A program made the translations under genes and the position numbers. From DASXHZ01 sp036488085 (GTDB taxonomy: Bacteria; Acidobacteriota; Thermoanaerobaculia; Gp7-AA8): DNA of 48,446 nucleotides. The DNA lies in NCBI GenBank assembly GCA_036488085.1, contig DASXHZ010000073.1, positions 1-48,446 on the forward strand. The letters are read 5' to 3'. Below the pieces are notes generated by a model. That model ran no database searches. It was not told the DNA's origin and worked only from the letters and a program-made list of their open reading frames with translations. Shown here one piece after another: positions 24,416 to 32,251 of the stretch. Numbering within the stretch: the stretch's first letter is position 1; every line of letters begins with the position of its first letter.

Positions 24416-25828
24416 TTGAACTTCCTCGAGACGTTCCGCAACATCTTCGCGATTCCTGATCTGCGCAAGCGGCTCGTCTACACGTTTGGGCTGCTTGCCG
24501 TCTACCGGCTCGGATCGCACATCCCGACCCCTGGCGTCGACCCGGTCGCTCTCGGCGAGTTCTTCAAGGCGATGCAGGGAGGAGTCTTCGGATTCCTCGA
24601 CCTCTTCTCCGGCGGCGCCCTGCGCCGGCTCTCGGTATTCGCCCTCGGCATCATGCCGTACATCTCCGCCTCGATCATTCTTCAGCTCCTCACGGTCGTC
24701 TGGCCGTACCTCGAGAAGCTGTCGAAGGAAGGGGAGATGGGGCGCCGCAAGATCAACCAGTACACCCGCTACGGGACGGTTGCTCTCTCGATCGTGCAGT
24801 CCCTCGGCGTCGCGTTCTGGCTGAAGTCGCAGACCGCTCCGGGCGGCGCGCCGCTCGTTCCGGCGTATGTCCAGGACACGTTCTGGGGCATGGGCTTCCC
24901 GCTGATGACCGTTCTCACGCTCACCACCGGCACCGCGTTCATCATGTGGCTCGGCGAGCAGATCTCCGAGCGCGGCATCGGCAACGGTATCTCATTGATC
25001 ATCTTCGCCGGTATCGTCGTCGGCCTCCCGCAGGCGTCGTTCGGCCTGGTTGAAGACATCCGCAACGGCCAGCGCAGCCCGTTCGGAATTCTTTTTCTGG
25101 TCATCTTCATGATCGCGGTCGTGGCGTTCTGCGTCTTCATGGAGCGCGCGCAACGGCGCATTCCGGTGCAGTACGCGAAGCGCGTCGTCGGCCGTAAGGT
25201 CTACGGCGGCGCGAACACGTATCTCCCGCTCCGCGTCAACACCGCGGGGGTCATCCCGGTCATCTTCGCGTCGTCGATCCTCGTCATCCCGCAGACGATC
25301 GCCGGCATGTTCAAGCAGGTCCCGTGGATCTCGGCGATCGGCAATCAGATCCGCGTCGGCGAGCCGCTGTACTACGTCCTGCAGGTCATCGGGATCATCT
25401 TCTTCGGCTACTTCTATACGTCGATCGTCTTTAACCCGGTCGACACGGCTGACAACATGCGCAAGTACGGCGGCTTCATCCCCGGCATCCGCCCGGGCAA
25501 GAAGACGTCCGACTACATCGACCGCGTCCTGACGCGCATCACCTTCGTCGGCTCGGTCTACCTCGCGGCTGTCTGTATCCTCCCCGAGTTCCTCATCGCC
25601 GGCGTGCACGTGAACCAGTTGCCGTTCGGCGTCGGCGCCGCGCTCGATCGCGCGCTGCCGCTCTGGATTACGGAAGGCATGGGCTACAACTTCTACTTCG
25701 GTGGAACGTCGCTGCTCATCGTCGTCGGCGTCGCGATGGACACCATCCAGCAGATCGAGTCGCAGCTCGTGATGCGTCACTACGACGGATTCATGAAGCG
25801 CGGCCGTATTCGAGGGCGTCGCGCCTGA
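24416..25828 (+). CDS. secY: preprotein translocase subunit SecY
   Basis: 470 residues, ten membrane segments forming the protein-conducting channel of the inner membrane with SecE and SecG. The start MNFLETFRNIFAIPDLRKRLVYTFGLLAVYRLGSHIPTPG is conserved. The RRIPVQYAKRVVG loop, which binds SecA and ribosomes, and GIRPGKKTSDYIDRVL are intact. TTG start with AGGAG (24401-24405) ten bases upstream; the gene immediately follows rplO. Slightly longer than the E. coli protein (443). Its TGA overlaps the adk ATG. Confidence 0.98.
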   Translation: MNFLETFRNIFAIPDLRKRLVYTFGLLAVYRLGSHIPTPGVDPVALGEFFKAMQGGVFGFLDLFSGGALRRLSVFALGIMPYISASIILQLLTVVWPYLEKLSKEGEMGRRKINQYTRYGTVALSIVQSLGVAFWLKSQTAPGGAPLVPAYVQDTFWGMGFPLMTVLTLTTGTAFIMWLGEQISERGIGNGISLIIFAGIVVGLPQASFGLVEDIRNGQRSPFGILFLVIFMIAVVAFCVFMERAQRRIPVQYAKRVVGRKVYGGANTYLPLRVNTAGVIPVIFASSILVIPQTIAGMFKQVPWISAIGNQIRVGEPLYYVLQVIGIIFFGYFYTSIVFNPVDTADNMRKYGGFIPGIRPGKKTSDYIDRVLTRITFVGSVYLAAVCILPEFLIAGVHVNQLPFGVGAALDRALPLWITEGMGYNFYFGGTSLLIVVGVAMDTIQQIESQLVMRHYDGFMKRGRIRGRRA

Positions 25829-26466
25829 TGAAAGTCATCCTGATCGGGCCTCCGGGAAGCGGAAAGGGAACTCAGGCGAAGCGGCTTGCCGCCAAACTGA
25901 GCGTTCCGCACATCTCGACAGGCGACATGCTGCGGGAGGCGGTTGCCGACGGTACGGCGCTCGGCCTCCAGGCAGCTCCGATCATGAAGAGCGGCGCGCT
26001 CGTCTCCGACGACCTGATCCTTGGCATCGTCAACGACCGCTTCGGGAAAGCCGACATGCAGAAAGGCTTCATCCTCGACGGCTTTCCGCGGACGCTGGTA
26101 CAGGCCGAGGGACTCGACAAAATCGTCGGGAATGGCGGCGAAAGGCTTCGGGTTACTGAGCTTCTGGTCCCAGATGACGCGATCGTACGCCGGATCACTC
26201 TCCGTCGGACGTGCCCGTCCTGCGGGGCCATTTACCATCTCGAAAACAACCCTCCTGCAACGGATAGCGTCTGCGACCGTTGCGGGGCCGAAGTCATTGC
26301 GCGCGCCGATGACACGGAAGAGGCAGTACGCCAGCGGCTGGACGCGTTCCACAGGGACACGGTTCCGGTCACGGATTTCTACAAGTCCAAGAGCGTTTTG
26401 CGCGAGGTCGATGGGATCGGTCCCATCGATGAGGTCTTTGAACGGATTGAACAGTCCCTCTCGTAG
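25828..26466 (+). CDS. adk: adenylate kinase, zinc-containing LID type
   Basis: 212 residues. Converts ATP and AMP to two ADP. P-loop GPPGSGKGT at residues 7-15, STGDMLREA, DGFPRT (84-89) and the LID arginines RRITLRR are present. The LID carries four cysteines (C129, C132, C149, C152) that should bind structural zinc. Overlaps secY by one base, the usual secY-adk-map linkage. Full length for the long bacterial form. Confidence 0.98.
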   Translation: MKVILIGPPGSGKGTQAKRLAAKLSVPHISTGDMLREAVADGTALGLQAAPIMKSGALVSDDLILGIVNDRFGKADMQKGFILDGFPRTLVQAEGLDKIVGNGGERLRVTELLVPDDAIVRRITLRRTCPSCGAIYHLENNPPATDSVCDRCGAEVIARADDTEEAVRQRLDAFHRDTVPVTDFYKSKSVLREVDGIGPIDEVFERIEQSLS

Positions 26467-26481
26467 GTCGAGATCACAACA

Positions 26482-27306
26482 ATGCTTGATCGTATGAAGG
26501 GTCCGGTACTCAAAACGCGCGACGAGATCGCGATCATGGATCGGGCGAACCGCATCGTCCTCGAGCTGCTCGAGATGATGCGGGAGATGGTGAAGCCCGG
26601 CGCCACGACCGCGCAGATCAACGCAATGGCGGAAGAGGAGCTGGCGAAGCGCGGCGCGAAGTCGCCCTTCAAAGGCTACGCCCCCATGGGGCTTCCGCCC
26701 TACCCCGCGGTCGTCTGCGCGTCGGTCAATGACGTGATCGTTCACGGCATCCCGAGCCGCTCCAAGCTCCGCGAGGGCGACATCATCGGACTCGATTTCG
26801 GCTCGATCCTCGACGGCTTCGTCGGCGACGGTGCGATCACCGTCGGCGTCGGGAACGTCACTCCTCGGGCTGCGGAGCTGATGCAGACCACCAAGGAGTG
26901 CCTCGATCTCGCGATCGTGGAGATGCGTCCCGGACGGCACATCGGCGACATCGGCGCGGCCGTGCAGGAGCACGCTGAGTCGAAAGGCTTCCACGTGATC
27001 CGCAACTTCGTCGGACACGGGATCGGCCGCCGGATGCACGAGGAACCGCAGGTTTACAACTACGGCCGGCGCGGCCGTGGTCTCGAGCTGCGAGAGGGAA
27101 TGGTGCTGGCGATCGAGCCGATGCTTTGCGAGATCGGCCCGAAGCTCGAGTCGCGCGTCGTGCGCGGCAGCCGCGACGGCGTCATCCAGGACGTCCGGAC
27201 GGACGTCGACGGTTGGACGGCGCGCACGCTCGACGGAACGCTCGCGGCGCATTTCGAGCATTCCGTCGCGATCACCAGCGACGGTCCGTGGGTGTTGGGA
27301 AAGTAG
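26482..27306 (+). CDS. map: type I methionine aminopeptidase
   Basis: 274 residues. Removes the initiator Met from nascent proteins. Pita-bread fold with metal ligands D105, D116, H179, E212 and E259 and the substrate histidine H88 all readable. The motif GHGIGRRMHEEPQV is intact. No N-terminal zinc or SH3 extension is present. Fifteen bases after adk. An alternative ATG lies 15 bases downstream (MKGPVLK), so the first few residues are uncertain. Confidence 0.97.
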   Translation: MLDRMKGPVLKTRDEIAIMDRANRIVLELLEMMREMVKPGATTAQINAMAEEELAKRGAKSPFKGYAPMGLPPYPAVVCASVNDVIVHGIPSRSKLREGDIIGLDFGSILDGFVGDGAITVGVGNVTPRAAELMQTTKECLDLAIVEMRPGRHIGDIGAAVQEHAESKGFHVIRNFVGHGIGRRMHEEPQVYNYGRRGRGLELREGMVLAIEPMLCEIGPKLESRVVRGSRDGVIQDVRTDVDGWTARTLDGTLAAHFEHSVAITSDGPWVLGK

Positions 27307-27318
27307 TTTCGGAGAGAT

Positions 27319-27540
27319 ATGTCGGAAAAAGAAGACGCGATTGAAGTGACGGGGACGGTTCTGGAGACGCTTCCGAATGCGATGTTCCATGTCGAGCTCG
27401 AGAACAAACACAAAGTCCTCGCGCACATCTCCGGCAAGATGAGAAAGCACTTCATCCGCATTCTTCCCGGCGACAAAGTTCTTGTAGAGCTCTCGCCATA
27501 CGATTTGACGCGAGGGCGTATCACATACCGGTACAAGTGA
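27319..27540 (+). CDS. infA: translation initiation factor IF-1
   Basis: 73 residues, OB fold that occupies the 30S A site during initiation. EDAIEVTGTVLETLPNAMFHVELENKHKVLAHISGKMRKHFIRILPGDKV is a near-textbook sequence, ending RGRITYRYK. Twelve bases after map with GGAGAG just upstream; rpmJ follows after eight bases. Confidence 0.98.
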   Translation: MSEKEDAIEVTGTVLETLPNAMFHVELENKHKVLAHISGKMRKHFIRILPGDKVLVELSPYDLTRGRITYRYK

Positions 27541-27548
27541 GCTGAATC

Positions 27549-27662
27549 ATGAAAGTTCGTTCATCAGTCAAGAAGATCTGTACGAAGTGCAAAGTGGTGC
27601 GCCGCCAAGGCGTGATTCGCATCATCTGCGAGAACCCTAAACACAAGCAGCGTCAGGGATAG
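27549..27662 (+). CDS. rpmJ: 50S ribosomal protein L36
   Basis: 37 residues, too short for most ORF filters. Begins MKVRSSVKKICTKCKVVRR and ends ENPKHKQRQG. The zinc ligands C11, C14, C27 and H32 are all present, so this is the C+ form. The gene is complete between infA (eight bases upstream) and rpsM (nine bases downstream). Confidence 0.97.
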   Translation: MKVRSSVKKICTKCKVVRRQGVIRIICENPKHKQRQG

Positions 27663-27671
27663 GAAGAGACA

Positions 27672-28055
27672 ATGGCTCGTATCGCAGGCGTAGATCTCCC
27701 GCTCAACAAGAGAGTCGAGATCGGACTCACCTACATCTTCGGCATCGGCCGCTCCCGCTCGAAGGACATCCTCGAGCAGGCGCAGGTCAACCGCGACGTC
27801 CGCGTCAAGGACCTGTCCGAGGACGACGTCCGCAAGATCCGGCAGGTCATCACGGATGAGGGGAAAGTGGAGGGCGATCTCCGCAAGGACACCGGCCTCG
27901 ACATCAAGCGGCTGATGGAGATCAACTGCTATCGCGGCATGCGGCACCGCCGCGGCCTCCCCGTCCGCGGCCAGCGCACCCACACGAACGCGCGTACCCG
28001 CAAGGGCCCGCGTAAGGGTGCCGTTGCCGGTAAGAAGAAGGCAACGAAGAAATAA
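27672..28055 (+). CDS. rpsM: 30S ribosomal protein S13
   Basis: 127 residues. Head protein contacting P-site tRNA and bridging to L5. ARIAGVDLPLNKRVEIGLTYIFGIGRSRS is the conserved start; RHRRGLPVRGQRTHTNARTRKGPRK is the rRNA/tRNA-contacting tail, followed by a short Lys/Ala end. GGAAGAG upstream acts as ribosome-binding site. Confidence 0.98.
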   Translation: MARIAGVDLPLNKRVEIGLTYIFGIGRSRSKDILEQAQVNRDVRVKDLSEDDVRKIRQVITDEGKVEGDLRKDTGLDIKRLMEINCYRGMRHRRGLPVRGQRTHTNARTRKGPRKGAVAGKKKATKK

Positions 28056-28073
28056 CGGATCACGAGGAACTAG

Positions 28074-28499
28074 ATGGCTACAGCAGCAGCAACACGAAAG
28101 ACAGGACCGGCGGCCGCCCGCCGTCAGTCCGGCAAGCGCAAGGAGCGGAAGAACATCCCGCACGGCGTGGCCGCGATTGCGGCGACGTTCAACAACACCA
28201 TCGTCTCGATCTCCGATCCGATGGGCAACATCCTCGCGTGGTCCAGCGCCGGACGTATCGGCTTCAAGGGCTCGCGCAAGGGAACGCCGTTCGCGGCGCA
28301 GGTGGCGGCGCAGAATGCGGCGCAGCTCGCGCAGGAGCACGGCGTCCGCACCATCGACGTCAAAGTGAAAGGTCCCGGCGCGGGTCGCGAATCGGCCATC
28401 CGCGCTTTGGCGGCGTCCGGCCTCGACATCAAGTCGATCAAGGACGTCACGCCGATTCCCCATAACGGTTGCCGTCCGCCGAAGCGGCGCCGGGTCTAG
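28074..28499 (+). CDS. rpsK: 30S ribosomal protein S11
   Basis: 141 residues. Platform protein near the Shine-Dalgarno helix. NIPHGVAAIAATFNNTIVSISDPMGNILAWSSAGRIGFKGSRKGTPFAAQ is the core, and DVTPIPHNGCRPPKRRRV is the universal C-terminus. The first ~20 residues (AAATRKTGPAAARRQSGKRK) are a basic, Ala-rich extension. A structured 183-nt spacer follows. Confidence 0.98.
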   Translation: MATAAATRKTGPAAARRQSGKRKERKNIPHGVAAIAATFNNTIVSISDPMGNILAWSSAGRIGFKGSRKGTPFAAQVAAQNAAQLAQEHGVRTIDVKVKGPGAGRESAIRALAASGLDIKSIKDVTPIPHNGCRPPKRRRV

Positions 28500-28682
28500 G
28501 GGCCGGTTCCTACCGGCCCAGCGGTTTTCCGTCGCAGGTCGCGCAAAACGCGGCGTGCGACTTCGTGTCATTGAAGGAATTTGTCGGTGCGCGTCGCACC
28601 GATGGCAGTATCGGACGGCGAGCAGCTGCCGTCGTCCACGCAACGCTCCATGGTGGAGCGGGTGCGAACTACAGGAGGCATA
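28500..28682 (+). promoter_or_regulatory. structured rpsD leader: five consecutive hairpins (candidate S4-responsive element)
   Basis: Readable perfect stems are: (1) 28500-28507 with 28512-28519, TCCT loop, followed by AGCGGTTTTCC; (2) GTCGCA 28531-28536 with TGCGAC 28556-28561, with an inner CGCG/CGCG stem; (3) 28584-28591 with 28595-28602, 8 bp and a 3-nt loop; (4) GACGGC 28614-28619 with GCCGTC 28628-28633; (5) CGCTCCA 28644-28650 with TGGAGCG 28654-28660. AGGAGG at 28673-28678 precedes the GTG. S4 controls its own mRNA in several bacteria, so autoregulation is a reasonable inference. The T-rich edge after hairpin 1 could instead make it an internal terminator. Confidence 0.55.
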
Positions 28683-29309
28683 GTGGCTCGTTACACCGAC
28701 CCCGTCTGCCGGCTCTGCCGTCGCGAGGGAATGAAGCTCTTTTTGAAGGGCGACCGCTGTTTCAAGGACAAGTGCGCCATCGAGCGCCGCAACTACGCGC
28801 CCGGCCAGCATGGCCGCCGCCGTTCCAAGGTTCTCGGCTACGGCATCCAGCTTCGCGAGAAGCAGAAGGTCAAGCGCATTTACGGCCTGCTCGAACGCCA
28901 GTTCCGGACCTACTTCACCCGCGCCGCCCAGAAGGCCGGCGTCACCGGTGAAAACCTGCTCCGCCAGCTCGAGCTCCGGCTCGACAACGTCGTCTACTCC
29001 CTCGGCTTTGCGGCCTCGCGCGCACAGGCTCGCCAGCTCGTCCGCCACGGACACATCGAGGTCAACGGAAAGAAGATCAACATCCCCTCGTACCAGGTGC
29101 GCAAGGGCGAAGCGATTCAGGTTCGCGAAAAGAGCCGCAAGAACGAGCAGATCCGCCAGGCCGTCGAGACGGCCAGCGGCCGCGGGATCCCCGCGTGGCT
29201 CCAGCTCAATCCCGATCAGTTCCTCGGGACGGTCATGGATGTTCCGAAGCGCGAAGACATCCGTCTCCCGATCCAGGAACAGCTCATCGTCGAACTCTAC
29301 TCGAAGTAA
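28683..29309 (+). CDS. rpsD: 30S ribosomal protein S4, zinc-binding form
   Basis: 208 residues. Primary 16S binder that nucleates 30S assembly and shapes the mRNA entry. GTG start gives the family N-terminus MARYTDPVCRLCRREG; AGGAGG lies four bases upstream, while the ATG in the longer frame has no such support. Zinc ligands C9, C12, C26 and C31 make it the C+ type. S4 domain VRHGHIEVNGKKINIPSYQV is intact. The long hairpin-rich leader suggests autogenous control. Confidence 0.97.
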   Translation: MARYTDPVCRLCRREGMKLFLKGDRCFKDKCAIERRNYAPGQHGRRRSKVLGYGIQLREKQKVKRIYGLLERQFRTYFTRAAQKAGVTGENLLRQLELRLDNVVYSLGFAASRAQARQLVRHGHIEVNGKKINIPSYQVRKGEAIQVREKSRKNEQIRQAVETASGRGIPAWLQLNPDQFLGTVMDVPKREDIRLPIQEQLIVELYSK

Positions 29310-29317
29310 TAAGACTG

Positions 29318-29333
29318 GCCGGCGCAAGCCGGC
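29318..29333 (+). other. GNRA-capped hairpin in the rpsD-rpoA spacer
   Basis: A perfect 6-bp stem GCCGGC/GCCGGC closed by the stable tetraloop GCAA, in the 44-nt spacer, ending six bases before the rpoA AGGAGG. No T tract follows. It may stabilise or process the mRNA rather than terminate it. Confidence 0.6.
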
Positions 29334-29353
29334 TGAAGCAGGAGGCCGCTGAC

Positions 29354-30346
29354 ATGTTGTGGTCCGATTTCCAGAAACCGAAGAAGCTCGATTACGACGC
29401 CGAATCACTCACCCCGAACTACGGTCGCTTTGTCGCCCAGCCGTTCGAGCGCGGGTTCGGCACGACGATCGGTAATGCGCTCCGCCGGGTTCTGCTCTCC
29501 TCGATCGAGGGAGCGGCAATCAGTGCGATTCGCGTGGAAGGCGTTCTCCACGAGTTCTCTTCACTCCAGGGTGTGGTCGAGGACATGACCGACGTCGTCC
29601 TCAACCTCAAGCAGGTTCCCTTCAAGCTCCACGGCGAAGGTCCGAAGACGCTCTACCTCGAGAAGAAGGGCCCCGGTGTCATCACCGCCGCCGACTTCGA
29701 AGAGGATGCCGACATCGAGATCCTCGACCCGACCGCCCACATCGCGACGCTTTCGAAGGAAGGCTCGCTCAAGCTCGAGGCGCGTCTGAAGCGCGGCCGC
29801 AGCTATCAGGTCGCCGACCGCAACGCCGAGACGGACCTGCCGGTCGGCTACATTCCGATCGACTCGATCCATTCGCCGGTCCGCCGCGTGAACTATCACG
29901 TCGAGGGCGCCCGCGTCGGCCAGACCACCGACTACGACAAGCTCGTGCTCGAGGTCTGGACCAACGGCGCCGTCTCGCCGCAGGAGGCCATCAGCCTCGC
30001 GGCCGAGCTCCTCGGCGATCATCTCCGTATCTTCAGCGCGTTCGAGACCCGCGGCGAGCAGATCGAAGAAGCCGCCGCTCCGGAAGTCGATCCGCGCATG
30101 GCCGAGATGCTGGCCAAGCCGATCGAGGAGCTCGACCTCTCCGTCCGCTCCGCGAACTGCCTCAAGAACGCCAATATCCGCACGCTCGGCGATCTCGTTC
30201 AGCGCACCGAGCGCGAGATGCTTTCGACCAAGAACTTCGGCCGCAAGTCTCTCGACGAGATCAAGGACGTCCTCGCTTCGCTCGGCCTCTCGTTCGGTAT
30301 GTCCCGCGGGTCGGCCGCCCGCGCTAGCGCGTCGATGAACGATTAG
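29354..30346 (+). CDS. rpoA: DNA-directed RNA polymerase subunit alpha
   Basis: 330 residues. The N-terminal dimerisation/assembly domain (about 1-235) contains YGRFVAQPFERGFGTTIGNALRRVLLSSIEGAAI. The C-terminal domain (about 255-320) has VRSANCLKNANIRTLGDLVQRTEREMLSTKNFGRKSLDEIKDVL, which contacts UP elements and activators. ATG at 29354 with AGGAGG (29340-29345) eight bases upstream. Normal length; normal position between rpsD and rplQ. Confidence 0.99.
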   Translation: MLWSDFQKPKKLDYDAESLTPNYGRFVAQPFERGFGTTIGNALRRVLLSSIEGAAISAIRVEGVLHEFSSLQGVVEDMTDVVLNLKQVPFKLHGEGPKTLYLEKKGPGVITAADFEEDADIEILDPTAHIATLSKEGSLKLEARLKRGRSYQVADRNAETDLPVGYIPIDSIHSPVRRVNYHVEGARVGQTTDYDKLVLEVWTNGAVSPQEAISLAAELLGDHLRIFSAFETRGEQIEEAAAPEVDPRMAEMLAKPIEELDLSVRSANCLKNANIRTLGDLVQRTEREMLSTKNFGRKSLDEIKDVLASLGLSFGMSRGSAARASASMND

Positions 30347-30368
30347 TCGTTCAGGAAGGTAAAGCGTA

Positions 30369-30950
30369 ATGAGACACGGAATGACCAACCGCAAGCTGGG
30401 ACGGACGTCGGGGCACCGCCTCGCGCTGTTCCGCAACCAGCTCGCGTCGCTCATCGACAAGGAGCGCATCGTCACCACGCTGCCGAAGGCGAAAGAGCTC
30501 CGTCCGCAGATCGAGCGCCTCATCACCCTCGGCAAGAACGACTCGGTCCACGCCCGCCGCATCGCCGGAGTCCAGATCCACGACGACAAGCTCGTCGCCA
30601 AGCTGTTCGACACCATCGGACCGCGGTTCAACGATCGTCCGGGGGGATACACCCGCATCATCAAGCTCGGACCTCGCCGCGGCGACGCCTCCGAGATGGC
30701 GATCCTCGAGTTCGTCGGCTACGAGCTCGAGAAGGAAGAGAAGTCTGCTCCGGCCAAGGGCAAGAAGAAAGCCGCCCCCGCCGAAGAGACGTCGTCGGGC
30801 GATGAAGCCGCAGCCGACGCCGACGAAAAGCCGAAGAAGCCCGCCAAAAAGGCCGCTGCTCCGAAGAAAAAGGAAGCTGCTGCCCCGAAAGCAAAACCCG
30901 CCGCCGCCCCCAAGAAAAAGGCGGCCCCCAAGACGAAAAAGGGGCAGTAA
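30369..30950 (+). CDS. rplQ: 50S ribosomal protein L17 with a long Lys/Ala/Pro tail
   Basis: 193 residues against a usual 115-130. Residues 1-118 are a normal L17 (MRHGMTNRKLGRTSGHRLALFRNQLASL; TRIIKLGPRRGDASEMAILEFV). From about 119 to 193 the protein is an unstructured tail made almost only of Lys, Ala, Pro and Glu with repeats such as PKKKEAAAPKAKPAAAPKKK, resembling histone-H1-like tails. Last gene of the supercluster, ten bases before a strong terminator. The reading frame stays clean, so the tail is real. Confidence 0.97.
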   Translation: MRHGMTNRKLGRTSGHRLALFRNQLASLIDKERIVTTLPKAKELRPQIERLITLGKNDSVHARRIAGVQIHDDKLVAKLFDTIGPRFNDRPGGYTRIIKLGPRRGDASEMAILEFVGYELEKEEKSAPAKGKKKAAPAEETSSGDEAAADADEKPKKPAKKAAAPKKKEAAAPKAKPAAAPKKKAAPKTKKGQ

Positions 30951-30960
30951 CGCCCCAACC

Positions 30961-30990
30961 GAAAAAGCCCCGCTCCCGCGGGGCTTTTTC
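30961..30990 (+). terminator. rho-independent terminator of the supercluster
   Basis: A 13-bp perfect stem (arms 30961-30973 and 30978-30990) with loop TCCC, A-rich on the left and T-rich on the right, so it can act in both directions. It ends the 20-kb ribosomal transcription unit ten bases after rplQ. Confidence 0.95.
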
Positions 30991-31033
30991 ATTTACCCAC
31001 GGTTTACGTCTCGATCCATAGTCTTCCGCTGCG

Positions 31034-32251
31034 ATGAATTACCTCGCCCTCCTCGCATCCTCGGTCTTCGCCCTGCTGCGCAACAAGATGCGCAGCATGC
31101 TCACGGTCCTGGGCATCACCATCGGCATCGCGGCGGTGATCTGCGTCGTGGCCATCGGAAAGGCGGGACAGGCGCGCGTCGAGCAGCAGCTCAACAACCT
31201 CGGCGACAACTTCGTCTGGATCGAGGCGGGCGGCCGCGCGGTCAACGGCGTCCGCACCGGCCCGCGCGGCACGAAGACGCTCACCATCGGCGACGCCGTC
31301 GCCATCAAGAACCAGATCCCGCTGATCAAGGCGGTCTCGCCAAACGTCGACCAGTCGACTCAGGTCATCTACGGCAACCAGAATTGGTTCACCGGCTTCC
31401 GCGGCGTCTCGCCGGAGTACTTCGACATCAAGCGCTGGGGAATCGACCAGGGGGCGCCCTTCACCCAGGATGACGTCGACCACGCTGCGGCAGTGTGCGT
31501 CATCGGCCGCACCGTCCGCGATCAGCTCTTCGGCGTTGAGGATCCCATCGGGAAAGTCATTCGCGTGAAGACCCTGCCGATGAAAGTCGTCGCGACGATG
31601 AAGCCTAAGGGCCTCTCCATGTCCGGCCAGGACCAGGATGACACCATCATCATCCCGTACACCACGGCTCAGAAAAAACTGATCGGCATCACCTGGCTCG
31701 ACGACATCCTCTGCTCCGCCGTCTCGCAGGACGTCGTCAAGCTCGCCGGCCAGCAGGCGCGTGCGCTGCTGCGCGACCGCCATCACCTGCGTCCCGAACA
31801 GGACGACGACTTCAACATCCGCAATCCGGAGGACATCATCCAGGCACAGCTCGAGGCGAGCCGTACGCTCACCATGCTTCTCATCGCCATCGCGTCGATC
31901 TCGCTCATCGTGGGCGGTATCGGAATCATGAACGTCATGCTCGTCTCCGTCACAGAGCGCACGCGAGAGATCGGCGTGCGCGTCTCCGTCGGCGCCACCG
32001 AGGAGGCGATCCAGCTCCAGTTCCTGGCGGAGTCGGTCATGCTGAGTCTCGTCGGCGGCGCGGCGGGCGTCATTGCCGGTATCGTCGGATCAGTCTTCGT
32101 CGGACGTGCGCTCGACTGGCCGATGGAGATCTCCATCAAAGCCATCGTCCTCGCGGCGTTCTTCTCGATCGCGGTCGGGGTCTTCTTCGGCTACTACCCG
32201 GCGCGCAAGGCATCGCTGATGGATCCGATCGAGGCGCTCCGTTATGAGTAA
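31034..32251 (+). CDS. MacB-like ABC transporter permease (MacB_PCD + FtsX)
   Basis: 405 residues. One membrane segment near residues 18-40, a large periplasmic domain (about 45-260), then three more segments (about 272-295, 325-350, 368-390), the four-helix MacB/FtsX layout. SVTERTREIGVRVSVGAT is the coupling-helix motif, and the end YPARKASLMDPIEALRYE is typical. The ATPase is a separate gene two positions downstream, unlike E. coli MacB, where both are fused. Probably works as a tripartite mechanotransmission-type exporter with an outer-membrane TolC-like partner outside the window. Overlaps the adaptor gene by eight bases. Confidence 0.88.
   Translation: MNYLALLASSVFALLRNKMRSMLTVLGITIGIAAVICVVAIGKAGQARVEQQLNNLGDNFVWIEAGGRAVNGVRTGPRGTKTLTIGDAVAIKNQIPLIKAVSPNVDQSTQVIYGNQNWFTGFRGVSPEYFDIKRWGIDQGAPFTQDDVDHAAAVCVIGRTVRDQLFGVEDPIGKVIRVKTLPMKVVATMKPKGLSMSGQDQDDTIIIPYTTAQKKLIGITWLDDILCSAVSQDVVKLAGQQARALLRDRHHLRPEQDDDFNIRNPEDIIQAQLEASRTLTMLLIAIASISLIVGGIGIMNVMLVSVTERTREIGVRVSVGATEEAIQLQFLAESVMLSLVGGAAGVIAGIVGSVFVGRALDWPMEISIKAIVLAAFFSIAVGVFFGYYPARKASLMDPIEALRYE

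Noticed and set aside
28581..28682. 34-residue N-terminal extension of S4
   Set aside because: The region folds into hairpins, and AGGAGG with a GTG start at 28683 gives the exact family N-terminus.
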